Shown here in pieces: positions 23,201 to 32,510 of a DNA stretch of 64,000 nucleotides (its first letter is position 1; each line of letters opens with the position of its first letter). The stretch spans positions 1 to 64,000 of the forward strand of contig MNCI01034319.1 in assembly GCA_015680685.1 (NCBI GenBank). The letters are read 5' to 3'. The stretch comes from Gnetum montanum (lineage: Eukaryota > Streptophyta > Gnetopsida > Gnetales > Gnetaceae). A program made the position numbers and the translations under genes. Under the pieces are notes generated by a model, which worked only from the letters and a program-made list of their open reading frames with translations, did no database searches and had not been told where the DNA came from.

Positions 23201-23700
23201 TCGATAGCAACAAGAGACGGTGGCATGAAAAGATCCTCTATGTGCTATGGGTGTATCGTACCACATGCAGAACAGCTAAAGATAGTACACCCTATAGCCT
23301 AGTCTATGGATCTAAGGTGGTGCTGCCCCTCGAATTATAGGTTCCTTCTCTATGGATGGTCCTCTCCATGATTATAAATGAGGCTCAACACATAGAGTCT
23401 CGGATCATGGATTTGGATTCAGTAGAGGAGAAGCGAATAAAGATACTTGATACCATCGAAAAGTATCAAGATAAGCAGAGGTAGAAGCATCGTCATAATC
23501 TTCAAAAACGTCTGATCAAGAAGGGAGATTTAGTTCTCAAGGCTGTTTGCGAACCAGTAGGCAAGTTCTCTGCGAACTGGGAGGGCCCTTTCTTGGTAGC
23601 AAATGTGTATGGTAACAGTGCATTCAAGCTAGCAGATATCAATGGCAACGAGTTATTGAATCCTGTAAATCATATATATCTGAAGCAGTACTACATCTAA
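20221..23700 (+). pseudogene. pol: Tat element pol: RT, RNase H, second RNase H, integrase
   Basis: A single frame spans 3.5 kb with about nine stops and no frameshift. ATG 20233 opens a linker. RT follows with SNIVVVPKK, FMDGFSGYNQI, MPFGLKN and the catalytic YVDD at 21091-21102. The gypsy RNase H follows (VALASLLCQKRD; SHALCAYETRYKKVEH). A second, archaeal-like RNase H begins near 21960 (LYFDRAS, FPCTNNVAEYEGH, NTLADALATLA), a Tat hallmark. Integrase has a damaged HHCC finger at about 22650-22800, and a D, D(35)E triad: Asp 22867 (GLDIIGP), Asp 23050 (TDNGP), Glu 23158 (SQAEATNE). A GPY/F-type end (WEGPFLVANVYG) closes the protein at TAA 23698. TAA at 23062 replaces the Gln of the TDNGPQF motif, a clear C-to-T lesion. 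RT and RNase H copy the RNA genome and integrase inserts the DNA copy. Confidence 0.92.
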
Positions 23701-23724
23701 CTGCATACTCAATGTTAACATCAG

Positions 23725-24325
23725 GCATGACAACAATCGTCCGCTATGATGCTAAACTGGCAACAACCGTCCGCTACGACGCTAAACTGGCAACAATCGT
23801 CCACTACGACCGTTAAACTGGCACTCTCCTCACGTGTCCGCCACGACGCTAAATTGGCACTGATCGTCTGCTACAACGTAAAATTGGCACTGCTTGCACG
23901 CGTCCCCCACGACGCTAAACTGGCAACAGTCATCCACCACGACATAAAACTAGCAAGTTGTAACCGTCCGCTACGACGTAAAACTGGCAGTGTTATACAG
24001 GTCCGCCAAGACGTAAAACTGGAATTTCCTGCACACGTCCGCCACGATGCTAAAATGGAGCTGGCTATTTGCCAAGACATAAAACTGGCACAGGTAAGTA
24101 ACTATCTGCTGAGATGTGAAACCAGCACAGATCTGTCCTTGGGTCACGACATGAAACTGGCATCCATAGCACAGTTTGCTGAGACCAGAAATCAGCTCTA
24201 CCACCGTCTGCTATGATGTAAAACTAGCATTTCTCGGTCCACCCAAACTATAAACTAGGACCATGGTCTACTAAGACTTAAAACCAGCAATCAAAGTCTA
24301 CCAGGACTTAAAACTGGGACTTACA
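23725..24325 (+). repeat. Minisatellite in the 3' UTR of the Tat element, about 18 units
   Basis: Units of 29-38 bp share the core TCCGC-ACGACG-TAAACTGGCA and differ between cores. Units at the start are most alike and those at the end most degraded (ACTTAAAACCAGC). The array begins just after the pol stop. Variable 3' UTR tandem repeats are known in Tat elements and can seed satellite DNA. A repetitive open frame across the array is a by-product, not a gene. Confidence 0.85.
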
Positions 24326-25486
24326 GGCTGACATCATGCAAATCAAGCAAGCATAATCATCTCTGTGCAGCTGCAAAACAAATGGGGTGGGGTACTGGGA
24401 CAGTCCCAGCGTCGCTACCTCACCGAAATTCTGCTGATTCCTCCGATGTGCTGAAAGGCATACTACTGACACCTTGGAGATGTCATCACTACATCCACTG
24501 TAGCGGTGGCACCTCTGAGAGTTTAGTTTCTCCGACCGGAGCCCCAAAGGAGTTCTCATCAACAAAGACCTTGGGGATCTCCGCTCATCATCACTATCAG
24601 GCTCTGGCTTCACAGATTCACCTAGCTGGTTCTTTGCATAACCAGTTGGGTGCGATGAGTCTGATAATATTTGATGGTGATATGTTGGGTCGAGCGTCAA
24701 TGGTGAAGACCCTGACCTCATGCTACAGTTCCTCCTTCGCGGCTCGCTCACTCTGTCTCGCCCCAAACGGTACTTTTTTCAACAACCTCTCCAGTAATTC
24801 AACCAAGCAATGGTGCCCTCTATTTCCTCTTTGGTTATAGGTTACTTGTTTCAAAGATGTCTTTCAAAGGTGCGTTTATCTGACTGGTGAAATACAGATA
24901 GCATTTTGAGATGGTCACCTAGGTTTGCCTGTCCACTCAGGAGTGCATCCCTATTTTTTCCATAATCCTACCTCTAGTTCTTACTTCCCTCCATCTCCAC
25001 CATCTAATTCCCTTACGCAAAACGTACATACGCAGCATACGCTTTACACAATTGCATTACAATCAAGTCCATGAACCGGCATAACGAAACTTGCCTGTTG
25101 GACGCAAAAAAAAACGTGCATCAGCAAAATGGATGAAACACAACTCGGCCAGGCCAACGAGACGCAACACAATTCATCTATGAAAGCCTCTTCATCTACA
25201 AAATGACGGCATAACTCCATGCAAATGCAACCATAGGAGAAAGCCTAAGTGCTTATGTGTGAAAAAACTATATTCAAACATTTGTGTCTTCCCCGAACCT
25301 TTTTTTCTCTTACATCTATAAAAATTCCTTTTGATACCCCTCTATCCTCTGTTTTCCTCATTTCTGCACTTCTCCATTGACAGGGCGACACTTGAGTAAC
25401 CATTGATGAATGTTGTTGGTACTTTTACCTATCTGGTGTTTCATATTCTTTGTCGACGTCTTTCGAGCAAGCCATCTAAACGTCAA
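24326..25486 (+). other. 3' untranslated region of the Tat element
   Basis: No protein domain is seen. Two overlapping 152-codon open frames on opposite strands (24308-24766 and 24382-24840) lack recognisable residues. A short perfect hairpin, CTGGGACAGTCCCAG, lies near 24395-24412. Confidence 0.4.
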
Positions 25487-25500
25487 CAAAGAGGGGCCAT
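25487..25500 (+). other. Polypurine tract
   Basis: AAAGAGGGGCCAT immediately precedes the right LTR start TGAAACACCG at 25501. It would prime plus-strand DNA synthesis. Confidence 0.7.
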
Positions 25501-27082
25501 TGAAACACCGTAGAAATTGCGAATCGGCCTCAGGCAAAGATTCACGATTCGGGCAAAGGTTTGCGACAGAAATCCAGAAGACAGAGCAGGGCAAGGAAGC
25601 GCTTAGTATCAAGTCTCCAAGTTCCTTACAGATTCCAATCTTACTATGTTTTCTTTCTTTATGCTACATTACGCAACATAGCGTAGTGTCGCTCAGCGTA
25701 ACTCTGTTTAACGTAGCTCAATAGTAGAAAGTAACTTACTTTGGAAATTTTGACGAAGTTTAAAGTTTAAAAATTTTCACATATTCTGCTAAGTCTTTTG
25801 TTCAAGATCGAGTTTACGCTCCGTTACGCAGAGTAGCGTAACGAGCTTCAAGAAAAGCAAAGTCAGAGTCAAAGGAAGTGCGGCAGATTGATTTCTTCTT
25901 TTTTGCAGATTGGTCACTTTACACTCATTACGCTACACAGCTTAGACAAGCGTAGTGTATTGTAAAGTTGACAATTTTTATGCTCTATTACGCTTTGCGG
26001 CGTGAAGGAGCGTAAAACAGCTTGAATCAACTACTTCCATGCTCTATTACACTCTGCCACACATCTAAGCATAAACAAGTGTAATACAACGTAAAGCCAG
26101 CTAAAGCAGTATCAGATATGCATCTGCTATCCACACGCACAGTATGCTAATGAACGTATTATGCGTAATCATGAAGCAGCTTTAGCAGAAGTGGTTGACA
26201 ACGTACTTTGCCCTCTGTCCCAAAAACGTGATGCAACATGACCAATGTCAACATAAAGTTTACCAAGTCAACGGTATTTTGAAGGTTTGAGACACGTGTC
26301 ATCAAGGCTGTGCCTTCTCCACATGTTATCAAACTTATAAATACTCCAGTTGATGAAGAAACAAGGGCGGGCATCTTCAACTTTTGGCAATCATCATCTT
26401 TTAGCAGAGATAGAGACATTTGCTTGAGCATTGGCAGCAGGAGCGATCACTTCTTTTTGGCAAAAATACAGTTCTCCCCATTAGTGATCATTGGCAGCTT
26501 TGAGAAGAGACTACCGAAGGCAAAGGGAATAGATCAGAGATCGAGTGATCATCTAGTGCGGTTGGCAAGATCGATCGATCAGAAACAGTTGATTGATAGA
26601 CATCAGGGCTTGACCTTCCTTGCATCCCATCTTTGGCTTACGAGGTAGACCGAGCTTCATTCTGTACTCATTGTTGAAAAATTTTCTTGTTATTTTGTGT
26701 ATGTTTCACACAAGAGAATTGGAGTTTTTCCATTGGAACTTTGTATACAATATACTCAGTTTTTCAGGTCAAAGCGCAGATCTTGGGATTGTGCATTTTT
26801 CTTAAATCTGATTCTCCTTGTCACGATAACGTTGTCATTATTGCAATTTATCTACATCATTTTCTTCTCCTTTTGCTATTCATCGAATCAGATTGTTCCA
26901 CGGAATATGTATAATATTCGTCGATTTACCGATTGAGTAAGTCCCTTTTTGATTGACAAGATCGTTCATGGCACTGCGGATTCATTTTCTCCAGAATGGC
27001 CCTCACACGGATCCGTGGTGAAGACTGTGTACATGGATTTTTGTTTGGTATTTTCCAGCTATCAACATTTTCCATCGTTACA
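25501..27082 (+). repeat. Right (3') LTR of the Tat element
   Basis: This LTR is 1582 bp long, begins TGAAACACCG and ends CATCGTTACA. The same ends border the solo LTR at 33047-34603, which fixes the boundaries. The TATA box is at 26336-26343. The TACGC/GCGTA cluster covers about 25670-26165. Confidence 0.93.
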
Positions 27083-27745
27083 ATGTCTACTCAAGGTTTT
27101 GTTTGTTATTCCCAATCGTTTGCCCCAATATAATATTAAATTTAAAGAAAACTATAGAAAGTTTAAAAAAATACAAAGTTATCCTAGGAAAAACCTTTAA
27201 GGTGAAAAACCCCTACAGAAAATTGGCTCTTGGACTATTAGCAGCAGCATAGCTTTAAGATTGAAGCACAAAGAGAATCAATGAGAATAATGGATTAGAA
27301 TTGTAGGGGAGGATTACAACATAGACATTGGCCATTATTGTGTTATATTGTTATATCAAGGATGACCCCTTAGAACTCCTTATATATTACTCGTGTTACA
27401 AAATAAACCCAAAAATAAAAAGGATAAGGTAGTTTATTTTGGTGGGGATAAGTACGGGAACAAATATAAAATAGATATAAATATAACAAGGTAGAAATAT
27501 CCAAAGAAAATCAAGGTAGCCTTGCCTTCATCCACCTTATAATTCTCCATCTTGAAGGTAAAGTTTCTTTGAAGAATGAACCAAACCATTTTTAGGAAAT
27601 AAGATCGAAAAAAGACCAAATGCTAATTTAGTAGAAGTTAACTTGGTGAGTACATTTGTAGGATTTACTTCAATAGATATTTTATTCAAAAGAAGCCTTT
27701 GATTTTCAATTTTCTTCCATATATAGTGAGACTGTATTTCAATGT
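27083..27745 (-). pseudogene. Copia element, 3' end: RNase H tail and probable 3' LTR (piece 3 of 3)
   Basis: On the minus strand, 27745 to about 27540 encodes the C-terminus of copia RNase H: HIEIQSHYIWKKIENQRL, then EVNPTNVLTKLTSTKLAF, the usual NxADxLTK region, ending LQDGEL-stop. The frame picks up exactly where the piece at 34914 stops, across Athila-like element A. A purine-rich stretch follows the stop, then AT-rich sequence with a TATATAAG-like box on the minus strand near 27380, probably the copia 3' LTR. Its outer border against the Tat LTR at 27083 is unclear. Confidence 0.75.
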
Positions 27746-28649
27746 TAATGAGTGGCAAGGTACCCCTACACTCAACCATACGAATACAAGTGTTACACAC
27801 GCGATCCGATTGAACTCTGCAGACAAACTAGTTGTGGCATCTAGATAGTTACCCTTATGTCACAGTTCATTGTCTTCCCACCTAGACTAGTATTAGCTTT
27901 GTCATGTATGGTTTAGTCCAGAGTGAGGTGTATGATGTGTTTCTATGCTAATGCTACTCCTGAGGACAATGGAAAGTAATATTGACTAAGCTAAGTGAGA
28001 AAGGGTGGGAGAGAATCTAAGCTAACCTAAGTGCGAGGAGCATCTATTCCTTGATTATCTGTACACATCTTGGACTTTGTGCAAAACTACCACTGGGATT
28101 ACCAAGCGCAGATCCTAGGTACGCTACTGGGTTACCAAGTAGTTACACTTAAATGCTCATAATCAAGTCGTACTCATTCTGCATTTAACAGGAGTTTAAG
28201 GGTGAGAAGAGATTAACTAAGAAAGTAGTAAATAACAATTAAATAAATAATTAAGCTAAGTGAATGTTGCAATGATGAAGTAATCTTGATCTTTATTGCT
28301 GGTCATGAGCATGTCCAAGTACGTCACACTTGAATAAGGATGTTGTACAATTACATTCATCACACTGTGGGCATACACTGGGAGGAAAAGGGTTGAGAGA
28401 AAGAAATTAAACACTTAACTAAGAACTAAAAAACTAACTTAACAACTAACTTCTAGAACAAGGAAAGCTACCTCTTATTTATAGAAATTGAGGCAGGCTG
28501 CGATATTGCGTACGCGATATCGTGTACGTGATATCGTGGGGGCAGACATGCTATCACGACTGATGTGATATCGCAGCTCCGCTAACTGGGCCTAACAGGG
28601 CTCCAATAACTAGCCTCTGATAACTGGGAATAAAGACCATGACTCATCA
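27746..28649 (-). repeat. 3' LTR of Athila-like element A
   Basis: 904 bp. On the minus strand it starts TGATGAGTCATGG at 28649 and ends CCACTCATTA at 27746. U3 has a cluster of GATATCG/GATATCA motifs (28495-28580) and a TATAAATA box at about 28480. It is preceded by GAGGACGAG...TCATGGGGGTA, the polypurine tract block. Confidence 0.88.
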
Positions 28650-29718
28650 TACCCCCATGACTAAATAACAACTCGTCCTCAAGTTAAAGAAAGTGAGGAA
28701 CAAGTTCAATTGATTACATAGTGGATAGGTATGGGATTATTAACTGACTAGGAATTTATTTATGTCGCAGTGGAGAATTAAACAAAATTTGGACACAGAC
28801 ACAAAAGATAAAACTTTTGGAACTCATGGGGTTCTCGGTAGTGGTGGCTCCTCTATGGGTGCCTCTCCTTTGTCCTACATGATCAAGCTTATCAGATTGA
28901 TACCGTTGAAGAAGCGGTTGACATTTCTCCTCTTCTATCCAAGGATTATGAGCTATCCATGCTGATGTTCCAATGTTTGATAGAGTTGGCACTTTCCATG
29001 ATCATGGAAGTTGCAGAAACACTTGATTGGCCTTGACATGTTATGTTGAAAATAGCCGTCATTCCTCTTCACAAGCTTGGCCCCTGACCTCACCACCTTT
29101 TTCTTGGATAGATTATGCAATAACAGGAGTTCCACGATGGATGCTGAGTGATTGTGCCTCCTACTCTATATGTTTTGCATGAAGTCCTTGGCCTCTACCT
29201 CCCCCTAGTCATTCGGTTGCACCTTGAGAAGGTCCTCCTTGTTGTCTTCTTTTAGGGGCCATCTATAATGACTCAAAGATCAATTGTTAGTAAGGTTATT
29301 CAAAAAATTTTAATGATTTCATACCTTACTCAGTGCCTCTAATAAATGTTGTGTGATTTTAGAGTTAGAAATTTTTTTCAAGGAAGTTGCCTTAAAATTT
29401 TAATGTTGGACCTGGTTTGTTAGGTGACACATAAAAGGACCTAGTTTTGAGGAATGTTTGATAAAATGATGGCAAAGGAAAGAATAAATTTGGAAATGAA
29501 GTACTCAAAGGGTATAAGATGATGTGGTGGTATGCAACAAGTACAAATTGCAAAAGTTATGTAAGTGGGTCCTCCCCAAAGCAGGTTCCAACCTATAATG
29601 CCCTTGCATAACCACACCTTAAAATTTCCATAGGTACTAGAAGGGTTAAATGTAATCCATACCAGTTTCACAAAACACACACATGTAGATACCACCGGAA
29701 TGAGGTAAGAATTCTACG
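28650..29718 (-). other. 3' untranslated region of element A
   Basis: This non-coding stretch has counterparts in elements B, C and D: the block around 29560-29640 (GGGTCCTCCCCAAAGCAGG) recurs at 37634-37660 and, reversed, near 49680. The 40 bp next to the LTR (AACTTGAGGACGAG..GGGGGTA on the minus strand) are shared by all four Athila-like elements. Confidence 0.6.
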
Positions 29719-30367
29719 NNNNNNNNNNNNNNNNNNNNNNNNNNNNNNNNNNNNNNNNNNNNNNNNNNNNNNNNNNNNNNNNNNNNNNNNNNNNNNNNNN
29801 NNNNNNNNNNNNNNNNNNNNNNNNNNNNNNNNNNNNNNNNNNNNNNNNNNNNNNNNNNNNNNNNNNNNNNNNNNNNNNNNNNNNNNNNNNNNNNNNNNNN
29901 NNNNNNNNNNNNNNNNNNNNNNNNNNNNNNNNNNNNNNNNNNNNNNNNNNNNNNNNNNNNNNNNNNNNNNNNNNNNNNNNNNNNNNNNNNNNNNNNNNNN
30001 NNNNNNNNNNNNNNNNNNNNNNNNNNNNNNNNNNNNNNNNNNNNNNNNNNNNNNNNNNNNNNNNNNNNNNNNNNNNNNNNNNNNNNNNNNNNNNNNNNNN
30101 NNNNNNNNNNNNNNNNNNNNNNNNNNNNNNNNNNNNNNNNNNNNNNNNNNNNNNNNNNNNNNNNNNNNNNNNNNNNNNNNNNNNNNNNNNNNNNNNNNNN
30201 NNNNNNNNNNNNNNNNNNNNNNNNNNNNNNNNNNNNNNNNNNNNNNNNNNNNNNNNNNNNNNNNNNNNNNNNNNNNNNNNNNNNNNNNNNNNNNNNNNNN
30301 NNNNNNNNNNNNNNNNNNNNNNNNNNNNNNNNNNNNNNNNNNNNNNNNNNNNNNNNNNNNNNNNNNN
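29719..30367. other. Assembly gap, 649 Ns
   Basis: The run of N lies between gag and the 3' UTR of element A, where element B carries over 3.5 kb of protease and pol. The true missing length may differ from 649. Confidence 0.95.
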
Positions 30368-32400
30368 ATTTATTAATCCTGCTTGTTATTAAAATGGGGG
30401 ATATCCCCCATAACTAAACGTTTGAGCGTGGAAAGGATTAATAAATGAAAGGTGAGGATCCTTGTATGTTGGAAACATTGAAACTTGGTCATTCCTACCC
30501 CATTGGAGTTCACACACTTGATTGTAGTAAGCATAGTGGGGCAATTTATAAGATGTGATTCTTGAATAAAGAGTTGACCCACTATGATGTTTGTGACTGT
30601 TAGATGGTATGCAAGGATTGGGAAGTTGCCCTCGTAGGCTATGTTCATTGGGCTGTATGGTTGTTGGAGTGTTAATTGGTGGCCCTATTGAAGTAACATG
30701 AGGCATTGGGTTCGAAGATAAGGATGCACCATAGTGTTGGGCTTGTGCTAAGTTGGAGGATGTAGTGGCCTTGGAATTGTGTTGTCCCTACCTAGGGTCA
30801 TTTCTAAAGAAGGGATGCCTTCGATGTTGCTAAGGCCTCTCAATGATGTTAGTAATATTAGCTCAAGTAACATTTGTAGGTTGTTGTTGTGGTGTAGACA
30901 CCTTAGGAATAGTTGGTGGCAATGTAGAAGGAGGGAAAGGATGAGAATGTTGAAAATTAGGAGACGCGTAAGGTGCACAAGGCGGTGGTTGTGTTGAGGA
31001 CATGGGATAGTGTTGAGGAGAATAATAATGCGGTGAGATAGAGTATGTTGGCCCAATTAGGGAAACAAGATGTTAAACTAGATAAGCATTTGGGTTTGGA
31101 TGATACGAAGGGTGTCCCTAGTTTAGGGGTGGCTTCCCCCATGATTGAGATTGTTGCCATTGTGATCAAACCAGTATCTCTGTATGAACTCTGGATGTAA
31201 CATGTTTCCCCAATACTCATATAAATGTAACAAGATTGGGCATTGGCCCTTGGGGTGATTGTACAGGTAAATGTTGCATTCATATGTATGATCAGCAATT
31301 GAGCTCTTATTTTCTTCATTCCTTCTTTCCAAATGTCTAATGATATTTTGTCCTGATTCTTAGGTTGTCAAAACTCTATCTCCAATAATATCAATAAATT
31401 CTCCACACTTTTTATGTGTCCATTCCAACATCTTATTAATCTTTGCCTTGACTTCATCTAATGATTGTTGTACTTGCAAAGATGTTTCTTTCTCCTTGTG
31501 ATTGGTTGATTTCTCTTTTTTCTAATTATGGACATTTTTTAGGTTGAGATTTTGGTCCCGTTGATGTTTTTCAAAACTCTCTCATCTAGCCAATTCTCCT
31601 TCTTCTTTTGATACCTGCTTAATAAGCTCTTGGACTTGATGGGTTCATAGTTCGTATAGTTGAACTTGGGCATACATCCAAAGGGTCTCTCTTGTTCCAT
31701 CACAAAGCCCATCAATGATATGGTACATTAGCCTTTCCTTAGAGAACTTATGGCCTAGACAATTGTTTAACAGTGCATAATATCTTTCCAAGGCCATGTT
31801 CAAGGGTTCATGTTGTTCTTGTTTCCATCCTTGGATTTGTTTCCTCAAGGCTGACACTCTTGCATAGGTTTGATATCTTTCATTAAAGAGTTCTACCATT
31901 GTTGGCCAACATCGTATTGAATTTGGTTTTAACAATCTATGCCACACTTTTGCTTGGCCAACAAGTGTCATAGGAAAGAGCTTAAGTTTTTTTCAACCAT
32001 TATCAATGTTTTTCCATGCATAGGCATCGTAGAAGGCTTGTAAGTGTTGATGCGGATCTAAGTCATAGCCTCCTGGAAAATTGAAAAAGGTTTTTAAATC
32101 GAGCCTAGGTAGGTGGCTCTCTTTATGATGCCTACGGGAGATTTGAACAGCCTCTTGTATTTTCATTAGGCTTGTAGTGGCCAGTGGGGGTTCATCGTCA
32201 TCATGTAAGTTATGCTTTCGTGTGTTTGGATGATGTTGCCTTCATTCATATTTATAAGAAACCCCCACTTCAGGTTGTGTACTCCAATCTTTGTTGCATA
32301 TAATTCATTGGTTCTCCAATGAACTTCTTCACTAGGTGTGGCATTATTATAGTCTTGTAGGAGAGGCATGGTTTTGAAATTATGTGTGAATTTATATGTG
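30368..32400 (-). pseudogene. gag: gag of Athila-like element A
   Basis: The best block is 31971-31645: a capsid domain with GQAKVWHRLLKPNSIRCWP, MVELFNERYQ, RKQIQGWKQEQHEPL and ALERYYALLNNCLGH. A broken zinc-knuckle-like motif follows near 31280 (CNIYLYNHPKGQCP; sister copies read CEICQYEHPKGCC). Downstream toward 30373 the frames are proline-, glutamine- and histidine-rich. Several frameshifts and stops separate the pieces. Confidence 0.8.
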
Positions 32401-32490
32401 ACTTTTTATAATTATTTCTTCTTAAAAGATATATCATTAAGTCCTGTACAACGAGCTTGTATGATATAACTAATCTAGATAACTAGCACT

Positions 32491-32510
32491 GTCCCTGGCA
32501 ACGGTGCCAA
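32491..32510 (-). other. Primer-binding site of element A
   Basis: On the minus strand TTGGCACCGTTGCCAGGGAC directly follows the 5' LTR. It resembles the tRNA-Asp-type site TGGCGCCGTTGCCGGGG used by Athila elements. Confidence 0.7.

Larger units (their letters stand above)
9596..27082 (+). mobile_element. Ty3/gypsy LTR retrotransposon, Tat type, with antisense gene
   Basis: This is a complete but inactive element of 17.5 kb. The order is LTR, gag-protease in one frame (11326-15114), a 5.1-kb block with a reverse-strand gene, RT-RNaseH-second RNaseH-integrase (20221-23700), 3' minisatellite, polypurine tract and LTR. Large size, a second archaeal-like RNase H, 3' tandem repeats and an extra ORF between protease and RT together are known from the Tat lineage (Ogre, Retand, Grande and relatives). 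The first 120 bp of the two LTRs differ at about 8 sites by hand, so the insertion is old. The outer ~105 bp of the left LTR are missing and no target duplication is recognisable. Confidence 0.9.

Noticed and set aside
23746-24216. 156-codon frame encoding repeated KLA/NWQQ-like peptides
   Set aside because: It is a translation of the minisatellite units. Unit lengths vary without keeping frame.
23725-24325. CRISPR-like array of repeats and spacers
   Set aside because: The repeats are degenerate, the spacing is irregular and the context is a plant retrotransposon 3' UTR.
24308-24840. Two overlapping 152-codon frames on opposite strands in the Tat 3' UTR
   Set aside because: No motif, no start context and no relation to known retroelement proteins; overlapping frames of this length can arise by chance in less AT-rich DNA.
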